A stretch of DNA of 64,000 nucleotides from Alloalcanivorax xiamenensis (GTDB lineage: Bacteria; Pseudomonadota; Gammaproteobacteria; Pseudomonadales; Alcanivoracaceae): contig NZ_AQPF01000010.1 of NCBI RefSeq assembly GCF_009846745.1, positions 42,248 to 106,247 of the forward strand, given 5' to 3'. Below the pieces are notes generated by a model that was not told the DNA's origin, did not search any database, and saw only the letters and a list, made by a program, of their open reading frames with translations. Position numbers and translations under genes: made by a program. Below are positions 23,922 to 32,024 of the stretch, one piece after another (the stretch's first letter is position 1; each line of letters opens with the position of its first letter).

Positions 23922-24365
23922 ATGACCAGAACAAAAGTTATTCTCATCATTACCTCCCTGTTGTCCCTGGCCGGTCTGGCCTGGGGACACGGCAACGTCA
24001 CGCCGCAGTCAGTCAACACCCGAGGCCTGGAAGAACTGGGCGAGGAATGGCGCGACACCAACCCTTACCGCGAATCGCATCCGCAACACGATCTGGCGGT
24101 GGAAGTGGGGGAGTCCGCCTATAACCAGAACTGCGCCGCCTGCCATGGCCTGGAAGCCAAATCCGGCGGTATTGCCCCGGATCTGCGCGAACTGGAAAAC
24201 GGAGATTACGGTGACGAATGGTACAAGGAGCGGGTGGTCAATGGTGCCAGCCGTGATGGCCGGGTGCTGATGCCGCCGATGGCCAATTACCTCAGCCAGG
24301 AAGCGCTGTGGGCGATCCGCACCTGGCTGGAAACCGTCAGCCTGGAAACCACCGGCGGCAATTAA
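23922..24365 (+). CDS. pedF: Cytochrome c550 PedF
   Basis: This is a 147-aa periplasmic cytochrome c that accepts electrons from the quinoprotein dehydrogenase. It has a signal peptide (to about residue 22), the haem motif CAACH at 71-75, and a likely Met ligand in VLMPPMANY. The pattern HGNVTPQSV and NPYR at the mature N-terminus is typical of the PedF family. It is divergent from the dehydrogenase and followed by the SoxYZ-like carrier, as in pseudomonad ped clusters. The start follows AAGGACCCCGACG. Confidence 0.92.
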   Translation: MTRTKVILIITSLLSLAGLAWGHGNVTPQSVNTRGLEELGEEWRDTNPYRESHPQHDLAVEVGESAYNQNCAACHGLEAKSGGIAPDLRELENGDYGDEWYKERVVNGASRDGRVLMPPMANYLSQEALWAIRTWLETVSLETTGGN

Positions 24366-24394
24366 GCGGCCGCTGAGCAAAAGGAGGGGTGGCC

Positions 24395-25159
24395 ATGGCC
24401 GGTTACCTGAAACCGCTACTGGCGGTGCTGATACTGCTTGGCGCACCCTGGAGCGTGGCCGAGGAAGCACGGGAAGACCCGCTGGGGTCGTTCATGTGGG
24501 AACGCTATCGTGAGCGTTTTCTTGGCGATACACCGGTGCGTTTTGATTCGCGGGTCGGTATCCAGGCGCCGGCGTTCGCCGAGGATTCCGGGCAGGTTCC
24601 CATCGATGTGGACGCCTCGGACTTCAATGGCCGCTTTCAGCGCATGCTGTTGTGGGTGGAGCTGAATCCGATCCCGCTGGTGTTCGACTATCGGCCCTTG
24701 AGTGACGGCCTGGGCCGTCTTTCCATCAATGTGCGTCTGGAGCAGTCCTCGGCGGTGCGGGTGGCGGTGCTCAGTGATGGCGTCTGGCACGTCGGCAGTA
24801 CCCGTATCGAAGGCGAGGGCGGCGGCTGCACTACACCGGGTATCGCCAAGACCGAGGACAACTGGTCAAAGGACTTCGGCAGGATCAAGGCCCGGCGTTT
24901 CGGGCATGAGTCGGGCAGCCGGGTACGGGTAAAGCTCTCTCACCCCATGGACAGTGGTCTGATTCCGAGCACACGGCCGTTTTATGTGGAGCAGGTGGCG
25001 TTTGTTCACGGCGACGAGCCGGTGGCAAGCATGACATGGCAGGCTTCGGTCAGTGAGAACCCGGAACTGGCGCTGACCCTCAAGGGCGATGCCGGCACCG
25101 CCTATCGGTTCCAGGCCCGGGACAACAACGGTAATGAGTTTGATCATGTCATCCCCTGA
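24395..25159 (+). CDS. Quinoprotein dehydrogenase-associated SoxYZ-like carrier
   Basis: This is a 254-aa periplasmic protein. It has a signal peptide (GYLKPLLAVLILLGAPWSVAE), a SoxY-like half with PLVFDYRPL and the Cys-containing GGGCTTPGIAK, and a C-terminal SoxZ-like half (VRVKLSHPMDSG). The Cys is the presumed swinging-arm attachment site, here inside GGCTTP rather than at the C-terminus. The family occurs beside PQQ dehydrogenases; its cargo is unproven. ATG 24395 is preferred to GTG 24389 from spacing to AAGGAGG. It overlaps the next gene by 14 bp. Confidence 0.85.
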   Translation: MAGYLKPLLAVLILLGAPWSVAEEAREDPLGSFMWERYRERFLGDTPVRFDSRVGIQAPAFAEDSGQVPIDVDASDFNGRFQRMLLWVELNPIPLVFDYRPLSDGLGRLSINVRLEQSSAVRVAVLSDGVWHVGSTRIEGEGGGCTTPGIAKTEDNWSKDFGRIKARRFGHESGSRVRVKLSHPMDSGLIPSTRPFYVEQVAFVHGDEPVASMTWQASVSENPELALTLKGDAGTAYRFQARDNNGNEFDHVIP

Positions 25160-26117
25160 CGGTGCAACGCGTTCGTGGTTGGTGAAGGCCGTGCTGTCCG
25201 TCGGCCTGGCGCTGTTCGCCGGCCCGGCGCCGGCCTTCGACTATCACCTCAAGCCAGTGGCCGTGGCGGAGCGCACCTGGATGGTGCAAGGACGGCGCGA
25301 GGAGCTCTCCGAGGACAACGGCGGTGATATCGCCAATGCCGCGTTCATCGCCACCGGTGACGGCGTCATCGTTATCGATACCGGCAGCACACTGAGTTAC
25401 GGCCGGGCGTTGCGGGCGGCCATCGCCACGGTCACCGACCAGCCGGTGCGCTGGGTCATCAACACCCATCATCACCCGGATCATGTGTTCGGCAATCAGG
25501 CCTTCGAGGGTGCGGAGATTTCCGCGTTGCCGGCCACCATAGCCGCGCTGAAACGGGACGCCGACAGCTTCCGCACCACACTCTATCAACGGCTGGGTGA
25601 CGCCGTGCGAGGTACGGAAACCGCCTTGCCGACCCGCGTCCTGGAGGCAGGGGAATCCCGTTTCGGTGACTACCCATTGCGACTGTTTGCCTTCAGCGGT
25701 CATTCCGGCGCCGACCTGGTGGTGCTTGATCCGGCCACCGGGGTGTTGTTCACCGGCGATCTGGTGTTTCACCACCGGGCGCCGACCACTCCTCATTCCC
25801 CCGGGATCGGAATCTGGCGGGAACAACTCCGGCAAGTGCGCGCGCTGCGGTTTGACGTCCTGGTGCCAGGCCATGGCCCGGCGGCCAAGGATGAGTCCCC
25901 GGTGGTCGAGACACTCGACTACCTGGATTGGCTGGATCGACGCCTCACCAATGGGGCGGCCAGCGGCGCCACCCGCAACGAAGTGATTCAGGCGCCGTTG
26001 CCGGAACGCTTCGCCGACATGGCGCTGGTGCGTTACGAGCTGACCCGCAGTGTCAGCCATTTCTACGCCGACTACGAGGAAGCGCTGTTGTGGGCGGATC
26101 CGGATACGACCAAATAA
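25146..26117 (+). CDS. Quinoprotein relay system zinc metallohydrolase
   Basis: This is a 323-aa exported metallo-beta-lactamase-fold protein. It has a signal peptide followed by THHHPDHVFGN, which carries the HxHxDH zinc motif, then the His of FSGHSGAD, the Asp of FTGDLVFHH and the His of VPGHGP. It belongs to the metallohydrolases related to SoxH that occur with SoxYZ-like carriers and PQQ dehydrogenases, suggesting it processes the carrier's thioester or persulphide. The start overlaps the carrier gene by 14 bp, which points to translational coupling. The exact reaction is unknown. Confidence 0.87.
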   Translation: MSSPDGATRSWLVKAVLSVGLALFAGPAPAFDYHLKPVAVAERTWMVQGRREELSEDNGGDIANAAFIATGDGVIVIDTGSTLSYGRALRAAIATVTDQPVRWVINTHHHPDHVFGNQAFEGAEISALPATIAALKRDADSFRTTLYQRLGDAVRGTETALPTRVLEAGESRFGDYPLRLFAFSGHSGADLVVLDPATGVLFTGDLVFHHRAPTTPHSPGIGIWREQLRQVRALRFDVLVPGHGPAAKDESPVVETLDYLDWLDRRLTNGAASGATRNEVIQAPLPERFADMALVRYELTRSVSHFYADYEEALLWADPDTTK

Positions 26118-26129
26118 GGGCCGAATTAG

Positions 26130-26156
26130 TACCTTGGTAGCATGCGGGCGCTACCG
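26130..26156 (+). promoter_or_regulatory. CCTTGGTA motif and dyad at aldehyde dehydrogenase promoter
   Basis: TACCTTGGTA (26130-26139) contains the CCTTGGTA core shared with two other promoters of this cluster. It runs into an inverted repeat GGTAGC (26136-26141) and GCTACC (about 26150-26155). It lies about 110 bp before the ALDH start. Confidence 0.45.
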
Positions 26157-26246
26157 GCCCGGCACTAATCTGAATATCCAGACAGTCCGCCCGAGAGTGT
26201 GGCGGAGACACTCAGGATCAGCATAAAAAAGCGAGGAAGTACGGCT

Positions 26247-27767
26247 ATGATTTACGACAATCCCGGTAGTCAGGGCGCCCTGGTCTCCTTCAAAGAGCGC
26301 TACCAAAACTACATTGGCGGTGAGTGGGTGGCTCCTGTTAAGGGCCAGTACTTCGACAACATCAGTCCGGTCAATGGCAAGGTGTTCTGTCAGGTGCCCC
26401 GTTCTTCCGCCGAAGACATTGATCTGGCACTGGATGCCGCTCACCGTGCCGCGCCAGGCTGGGCACGCACCTCGGTGGCCGAGCGCGCCAATCTGCTGCT
26501 GAAAATCGCCGACCGGATCGAAGGCAGCCTGGAATCCCTGGCCGTGGCGGAAACCTGGGATAACGGCAAGGCGGTGCGTGAAACCCTCAACGCCGATATT
26601 CCCCTGACGGTGGATCACTTCCGCTATTTCGCCGGTTGTATTCGCGCCCAGGAAGGGACCCTCGCGGATATCGACGCCAACACAGTGGCCTACCATTTCC
26701 ATGAACCGCTGGGTGTGGTCGGGCAGATCATCCCCTGGAATTTCCCGATCTTGATGGCCGCCTGGAAACTGGCGCCGGCGTTGGCGGCGGGCAACTGCGT
26801 GGTGTTGAAACCGGCGGAGCAGACCCCGGTATCGATCCTCAAGGTGATGGAACTGATCGGTGATTTGTTGCCGGCCGGCGTGGTGAACGTGGTCAACGGT
26901 TTCGGCGACGAAGCCGGCCAGGCCCTGGCCACCAGCAAACGCATCGCCAAGATCGCCTTCACCGGTTCCACCCCGGTGGGCTCGCACATCCTCAAATGCG
27001 CCGCGGAGAACATCATCCCCTCCACCGTGGAGCTGGGCGGCAAATCGCCCAACATTTACTTCGCCGACATTCTCAATGCCGAGCCGGAGTTCATCGACAA
27101 AGCGGTGGAAGGGCTGGTGCTGGCGTTCTTCAATCAGGGAGAGGTCTGCACCTGCCCGTCCCGGGCGCTGATTCAGGAAAGCATGTACGACGACTTCATG
27201 GAACGGGTAGTGGCACGCATCGCCACCATCAAGCGCGGCAACCCGCTGGATACCGAGACCCAGGTCGGTGCTCAGGCTTCCCAGGAGCAGTTCGACAAGA
27301 TCATGTCCTACATGGAAGTGGCCCGTAGCGAAGGTGCCGAGTTCCTGTCCGGTGGTGACCGTGAGTCTCTGGCCGGTGAACACGGTGACGGTTTCTACAT
27401 TCAACCGACGCTGCTCAAGGGCCACAACAAGATGCGGGTGTTCCAGGAGGAGATCTTCGGCCCGGTGGTGGCGGTGACCACCTTCAAGGACGAGGCGGAA
27501 GCACTGGAAATCGCCAACGATACCGAGTTCGGTCTTGGTGCCGGGGTATGGAGCCGGGATATCAATGTGGCGTTCCGCATGGGCCGCGGTATTCAGGCTG
27601 GCCGGGTCTGGACCAACTGTTATCACGCCTACCCGGCCCACGCCGCCTTTGGCGGTTACAAGAAATCCGGTATCGGCCGGGAAACCCACAAGATGATCCT
27701 GGACCACTACCAGCAGACCAAGAACCTTCTGGTCAGCTACGACGTAAACCCGCTTGGCTTCTTCTGA
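26247..27767 (+). CDS. exaC: Aldehyde dehydrogenase, ExaC/PedI-like
   Basis: This is a 506-aa NAD-dependent aldehyde dehydrogenase. It has PWNFPILMAAWK, GFTGS-type IAFTGSTPVG, the catalytic Glu in VELGGKSPNI, and the catalytic Cys in FNQGEVCTCPSR. The Cys-Thr-Cys context is typical of acetaldehyde dehydrogenases of the ExaC group. It would take the aldehyde made by the quinoprotein dehydrogenase to the acid. Start 26247 follows GCGAGGAAG and is preferred to an in-frame ATG 48 bp upstream. It has its own promoter region with a CCTTGGTA motif. Confidence 0.93.
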   Translation: MIYDNPGSQGALVSFKERYQNYIGGEWVAPVKGQYFDNISPVNGKVFCQVPRSSAEDIDLALDAAHRAAPGWARTSVAERANLLLKIADRIEGSLESLAVAETWDNGKAVRETLNADIPLTVDHFRYFAGCIRAQEGTLADIDANTVAYHFHEPLGVVGQIIPWNFPILMAAWKLAPALAAGNCVVLKPAEQTPVSILKVMELIGDLLPAGVVNVVNGFGDEAGQALATSKRIAKIAFTGSTPVGSHILKCAAENIIPSTVELGGKSPNIYFADILNAEPEFIDKAVEGLVLAFFNQGEVCTCPSRALIQESMYDDFMERVVARIATIKRGNPLDTETQVGAQASQEQFDKIMSYMEVARSEGAEFLSGGDRESLAGEHGDGFYIQPTLLKGHNKMRVFQEEIFGPVVAVTTFKDEAEALEIANDTEFGLGAGVWSRDINVAFRMGRGIQAGRVWTNCYHAYPAHAAFGGYKKSGIGRETHKMILDHYQQTKNLLVSYDVNPLGFF

Positions 27768-27780
27768 AGCCAATGGATAA

Positions 27781-27827
27781 ACCGGCGGAAGCAGGAGGGG
27801 AAATGTTCTCCCGACCTCTCCGCCGGT
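27781..27827 (+). terminator. Long stem-loop after ALDH gene
   Basis: ACCGGCGGA (27781-27789) and TCCGCCGGT (27819-27827) enclose a smaller stem made from AGGAGGGG and CTCCCGACCTC. There is no clear U-tract, so intrinsic termination is possible but weak. Confidence 0.4.
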
Positions 27828-27864
27828 CCCGCTGCTTTCCCTGCCCATCCTCCCTCTCCGTTGC

Positions 27865-27878
27865 TTGATTGCGATCAA
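27865..27878 (+). promoter_or_regulatory. Perfect ANR/FNR box
   Basis: TTGATTGCGATCAA fits TTGATnnnnATCAA at every fixed position. A TACACT at 27894-27899 could be the -10, placing the box near -35 to -41, as in class II FNR-activated promoters. The alcohol dehydrogenase at 27940 would then be induced at low oxygen. Confidence 0.75.
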
Positions 27879-27939
27879 GGCTCCCGCTTGCACTACACTG
27901 GATCATGGGTGCGCTATTCCAACAACAGCGGAGGTTCCC

Positions 27940-28923
27940 ATGCGAGCCATGAGCTTGCGAAAGATCGGCGAGCCGCTTGAATTGATCGATTGCCCGGCAG
28001 CCCGTCCCGGCCCCGGCGAGCTGCGCCTTCAGGTCGAAGCCTGTGGGGTCTGCCGCACCGATCTGCACGTGGTGGACGGCGAGTTGGAGGACGTCAAGCT
28101 TCCTCTGATTCCCGGTCATGAAATTGTTGGCCGGGTGGTGGAACTGGGGCCCGGCTCAAGCCGCTTCTCCCTCGGGCAGCGCGTTGGTCTCCCGTGGCTC
28201 GGGCATAGCTGCGGGCAATGCCGCTATTGCCTGGCCGGCCAGGAAAACCTGTGTGACACCCCCGGATTTACCGGCTACACCATGGATGGTGGTTACGCGG
28301 AACACTGCGTGGCCTCGCAGGACTATGCCTTTGCCCTACCGGAAGAGTCTGACGCCGTCAGCCTGGCGCCGTTGATGTGCGCTGGTCTGATCGGTTACCG
28401 CTCCTATCGGATGGCCGGGGAGGCGCCGCGCCTGGGCCTCTACGGTTTTGGCGCGGCGGCGCACATTCTCACCCAACTGGCCTGTTGGCAGGGGCGCGAG
28501 GTCTACGCATTCACCCGTCCTGGAGACAGTACCGCGCAGGCGTTCGCGCTGGAAATGGGGGCGAGTTGGGCCGGTGGGTCGGATCAGGCGCCGCCGATGG
28601 AACTGGACGCGGCCATTCTATTCGCTCCGGTGGGCGCGTTGGTGCCGGTGGCGTTGCGCGCCGTGCGCAAAGGCGGTGTGGTGGTCTGCGGCGGCATTCA
28701 TATGAGTGATATCCCGGCGTTCCCCTATGCCGATCTGTGGGGCGAACGGGTGATCCGTTCCGTCGCCAACCTGACCCGGGAAGATGGCGAGCAGTTCTTG
28801 CACCTTGCGTCGCAGGCCGGCATCGAGGTGGCGACCCGGGTCTATCGGTTGGATGAGGCGAACGAAGCGCTGGACGACCTGCGTGCCGGCCGCCTCAACG
28901 GCGCGGCGGTGTTGGTGCCTTGA
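27940..28923 (+). CDS. Zinc-dependent alcohol dehydrogenase family protein
   Basis: This is a 327-aa medium-chain dehydrogenase. It has the catalytic zinc ligand region ACGVCRTDLHVVDG and PGHEIVG, and the structural zinc cluster of four Cys (CGQCRYCLAGQENLC). The nucleotide-binding segment reads GLYGFGAAAH. It interconverts an alcohol and an aldehyde with NAD(P). The ANR/FNR box upstream implies induction when oxygen is scarce, so it could work in the reducing direction as a complement to the aerobic quinoprotein route. The start at 27940 follows GGAGG; the 25 codons upstream lie on the promoter. Confidence 0.92.
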   Translation: MRAMSLRKIGEPLELIDCPAARPGPGELRLQVEACGVCRTDLHVVDGELEDVKLPLIPGHEIVGRVVELGPGSSRFSLGQRVGLPWLGHSCGQCRYCLAGQENLCDTPGFTGYTMDGGYAEHCVASQDYAFALPEESDAVSLAPLMCAGLIGYRSYRMAGEAPRLGLYGFGAAAHILTQLACWQGREVYAFTRPGDSTAQAFALEMGASWAGGSDQAPPMELDAAILFAPVGALVPVALRAVRKGGVVVCGGIHMSDIPAFPYADLWGERVIRSVANLTREDGEQFLHLASQAGIEVATRVYRLDEANEALDDLRAGRLNGAAVLVP

Positions 28924-28930
28924 GCAGGAA

Positions 28931-29104
28931 GCCGCTGTGGGAAGTTTGTTTGCAAGCGGATATCCAACGCCGGAAGGGCCGATTCGCCAGCAAGCTGGTC
29001 TCCCACAGCTTTACTACAGGGCTGCTGTGGGAAGCTTGCTCGCAAGCGAATATCCTGAGCGGAATTTGTCAGCAGGCGTGGCTGCCACGGCGGCCTTGTA
29101 GCTG
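28931..29104. repeat. REP element cluster
   Basis: Three units of the TGTGGGAAGC family occur here: GCCGCTGTGGGAAGTTTG, a CTGGTCTCCCACAGC arm, and GCTGCTGTGGGAAGCTTGC with CTCGCAAGCGAAT. They fill the gap between convergent genes at 28923 and 29192. No gene is seen. Confidence 0.75.
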
Positions 29105-29132
29105 CCTCTGAGTTCATATCAACGGCGCTGAT

Positions 29133-29157
29133 AAAAAAGGCCGCCCCAGGGGCGGCC
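29133..29157 (-). terminator. Rho-independent terminator of porin gene
   Basis: GGCCGCCCC and GGGGCGGCC form a perfect stem (29139-29157), followed on the minus strand by six U. It lies 34 bp beyond the porin stop. Confidence 0.85.
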
Positions 29158-29191
29158 AAATGGCACAGTGGAATGGATCCGCTCGGCGGAT

Positions 29192-30349
29192 CTACCAGGA
29201 GAGTGCGGCCCCCACTGCCAGAGTGTCGGTGGATTCAATCTCGCCGGCCTGCTTGTCATCGATTTCGAAGCGGCTGAAATTACCGAGCAGTTTCAGGCTG
29301 TCGTTGACCGCGTAGCTGAGCAGAACGGCTTTGTTCTCATAGTCGGCTTCACCGCCGAGCAGATTGCCGTCGTCCTCGCTACGGCCATAGGACAGCGCCA
29401 GCCGGAATTTATCGATCTGCTGGCCGAACTGGAGCAGGTACCCCTTGCTGTCGATCTCCCTCAGGTTGGCCTGGCCCAGGTTGTTGGAGAACAAGGGATG
29501 CATGCCCTCCGCATCGAAGCCCGAAGCGGTGATGGAGGTACCGCCGAGTTTGGCCTGAACGCCGTAACCCAATCCCCGTGAGGTCACATCCTCAATGGTA
29601 CTGTCGGTGTTTTCCGAGGTCTGATAAGCGCCGTTGATCCAGGCATACAGTTCGGTGGCGCCGAGGCTGGTCTGGTAGCTCACTTCGGTTTCGAAACGCG
29701 GTGCCGATTGATAGGCCTTGCCGGTGCCGCCGACGTCGTTGCTGTCATAGGGATCGAGAACGCCCACGGCGACTTTCAAGGCATGTTGTTGGGGACTGCG
29801 GTAAGTGATCTGGGCGCTGGGGAAGGGGTAGGGGTAGCCGGTGCCGATATTGCCAAAGGACACGCCGCCGCCGTCCATCAGGCCGAGGGTATCGCTGGCC
29901 TGGCCGAAACCCGACAACAGTTCGTCGCGCAGAATATTGGAACGGGCGAACAGACCAAAGTCCTTACCGATCAACACCTGACCCCAGCCGCCGTCGATGG
30001 TGCCGTAGAACTGCCGCACGTCGATGCCGGTTTCGGTACCGTTGGTTTCACTGTCATTGATGGTGACCCAGAACGAGGACCGGGCGCCGAGTTTCAGGTC
30101 GCCGGCCTGGCGGGACACATTGAAGCCGATCCAGTTCGGCAGAAACCCCATCTTTACCCGGGACTGGCGCCGGTCGAACTGGTCGCCAGGGCGGTCCACG
30201 TCGTTGTTTACGTAAAAGGCGTTGATATAGCCATCGGTGGAGAAAGTAGTCTGATTATCATCGTAGAGCTTGATTTCCGCCTGCGCGGCGGTACTGGCAA
30301 ACGATGCCAGCAGAGCACAGATGAGAGGTAGCCTTTTGTTGTTGTGCAT
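29192..30349 (-). CDS. Outer-membrane porin
   Basis: This is a 385-aa predicted outer-membrane beta-barrel. It has a signal peptide (MHNNKRLPLICALLASFAS, cleaved after AQA), many alternating strands, and a C-terminal aromatic residue (ALSW) as expected for BAM-targeted barrels. The mature start EIKLYDDNQTTFSTDGYINAFY resembles general diffusion porins. Start 30349 is preferred to an ATG 12 bp earlier because GGAGCG lies between them. It has its own terminator. The permeant solutes are unknown. Confidence 0.82.
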   Translation of the reverse strand: MHNNKRLPLICALLASFASTAAQAEIKLYDDNQTTFSTDGYINAFYVNNDVDRPGDQFDRRQSRVKMGFLPNWIGFNVSRQAGDLKLGARSSFWVTINDSETNGTETGIDVRQFYGTIDGGWGQVLIGKDFGLFARSNILRDELLSGFGQASDTLGLMDGGGVSFGNIGTGYPYPFPSAQITYRSPQQHALKVAVGVLDPYDSNDVGGTGKAYQSAPRFETEVSYQTSLGATELYAWINGAYQTSENTDSTIEDVTSRGLGYGVQAKLGGTSITASGFDAEGMHPLFSNNLGQANLREIDSKGYLLQFGQQIDKFRLALSYGRSEDDGNLLGGEADYENKAVLLSYAVNDSLKLLGNFSRFEIDDKQAGEIESTDTLAVGAALSW

Positions 30350-30536
30350 GGTTCGCTCCATGTTTTTTTGCGTCGTTCGGAGCGGGCAGTATGGAAAGAG
30401 GCTGGCGACGGCGAATCCCGCTTTGGTCGGGAAGGCGTCTTAAGACCGGGAAGACCTGTTGGGGGGCACGAAAGTCGTGCGCGGGTGTGGGGTCGGGAAC
30501 TAGAACGAAGAGAGGGGGGAGGTGGGAGAAGGAGAA

Positions 30537-30562
30537 GCCCGGCGTGGTCGCGCCGGGCGGAT
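30537..30562 (-). terminator. Stem-loop after RND outer-membrane gene
   Basis: On the minus strand GCCCGGCG and CGCCGGGC form an 8-bp stem with a 6-nt loop, followed by TTCTCCTTCTCC. It lies just after the stop of the outer-membrane efflux gene and is a plausible terminator of the efflux operon. Confidence 0.55.
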
Positions 30563-30566
30563 GCAC

Positions 30567-32024
30567 TCAACCCTGGGTGCCGGAAGCGTCGTTGTCTTCC
30601 TGCTCCGGGGCGGTGTTGATCACGGTGGCCTGATCCTCCAGCCAGCCGCCACCCAGGGCCCGATACAGGGTGATCTGATTGGCAAGCTTGCTGAGCGTGA
30701 TGGACACCAGCTCCTGGCGGGCGGTCAGCAGACTGCGCTGCGCGTCCAGTACCGCCAGATAGTCGTCCGCGCCCAGTTCGTAGCGTTGCTGGGACAGTTC
30801 CAGTGAGCGCCGGGTGGCGTCCACCAGCGCCTGTTGGGCGATTTCCTGTTCCAGCAGGGTTTCCCGGGACACCAGCGCATCCGAGACCTCCTGGAAGGCG
30901 GTCTGGATGGTTTGTTCGTAGCTGGCCACGCTCTGGTCCCGGCGTACTTCCGCCACGTCCAGGCTGGCGCGGTTGCGCCCGCCAGTGAAGATCGGCAGGG
31001 ATATGCTGGGGGAGAACGACCAACTGCGCGACCCGCTCTCGAACAGCCCGTCCAGCTCGGCGCTGCTGGTACCAAAGGTGCCGGTCAGGGAAATACTCGG
31101 GAAGAACGCCGCCCGGGCTGCTCCGATGTTGGCATTGGCCGCCCGCAGCAGATGTTCCGCGCGGATGATGTCCGGCCTTGCCAGCAGCACATTGGAGGAC
31201 AGCCCGGAGGGCACCTCCGACAGTTCCACCAGCCCGGATTCCTCCAGATTATCGTTGGGCAGCGGCGGCAGCGGCGCGCCGACCAGGGTGGCCAGGGCGT
31301 TCCGGTCCTGGGCCACCAGGCGGGCGAAGCGGGCGCGATTGGCGCGGGCGGTTTCCAGCGCGGTCTGCGCCTGACGCAGTTCCAGTTCGGAGCCGACACC
31401 GAGGTCGAAGCGACGCTGGGTCAGGTCCAGGGAGGACCGGTAGGCCTCCATGGTCTCCTCGCTGATGCGCAGGTTTTCACGGTCCGCCACCAGAGTCAGA
31501 TAAGCGTTGGCTACTTCCGAGACCAGCGTGATATGGGCGCTGCGCTGGGCCTCTTCACTGGCCAGATAATTCTGCAAGGCGGCGTCCTTGAGACTGCGCA
31601 CCCGGCCGAACAGATCCAGCTCGTAGGCGGAGATGCCCACGTTGGCGCCGTACTGACTCTGCACCTGGCTCTCGCCGGTGTTGTTCAGGTCGCCGGGCAC
31701 CCGCTGGCGGGTGCCGGTGCCGTTGAGGCCGATATCCGGAAACAGGTCGGCCCGTTGAATCCGGTACTGGGCGCGCAACTCTTCCACATCCAGCATGGCC
31801 AGACGCAGATCCCGGTTGTTGGCCAGGGCGGTCTGGATCAGTTGCTGCAGTTCCGGTTCGGCGAAGAAATCCCGCCAGCCGGGCAGGGTGACCTGCGTGG
31901 CGTCGGCGCCTTCACGGAACTGATCCGGTACCGGGGACGGGGGCTGTTCATAACTGGGCGCCAGCGTACAGCCGCTCAAGGCCAGAGCGACGGCCAGCGC
32001 CATGGAAGCGGGCTTCAAAGTCAT
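30567..32024 (-). CDS. ttgC: RND efflux outer-membrane lipoprotein (OprM/TtgC-like)
   Basis: This is a 485-aa TolC-family channel with a lipoprotein signal peptide and lipobox LSGC near residue 19. The two repeated outer-membrane efflux domains are visible, each with long helices (LAMLDVEELRAQYRIQRADLFPDI; QAQTALETARANRARFARLV). It forms the outer-membrane exit duct for the RND pump encoded upstream, whose stop overlaps this gene's start by 4 bp. It is the third gene of the operon. Confidence 0.92.
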   Translation of the reverse strand: MTLKPASMALAVALALSGCTLAPSYEQPPSPVPDQFREGADATQVTLPGWRDFFAEPELQQLIQTALANNRDLRLAMLDVEELRAQYRIQRADLFPDIGLNGTGTRQRVPGDLNNTGESQVQSQYGANVGISAYELDLFGRVRSLKDAALQNYLASEEAQRSAHITLVSEVANAYLTLVADRENLRISEETMEAYRSSLDLTQRRFDLGVGSELELRQAQTALETARANRARFARLVAQDRNALATLVGAPLPPLPNDNLEESGLVELSEVPSGLSSNVLLARPDIIRAEHLLRAANANIGAARAAFFPSISLTGTFGTSSAELDGLFESGSRSWSFSPSISLPIFTGGRNRASLDVAEVRRDQSVASYEQTIQTAFQEVSDALVSRETLLEQEIAQQALVDATRRSLELSQQRYELGADDYLAVLDAQRSLLTARQELVSITLSKLANQITLYRALGGGWLEDQATVINTAPEQEDNDASGTQG

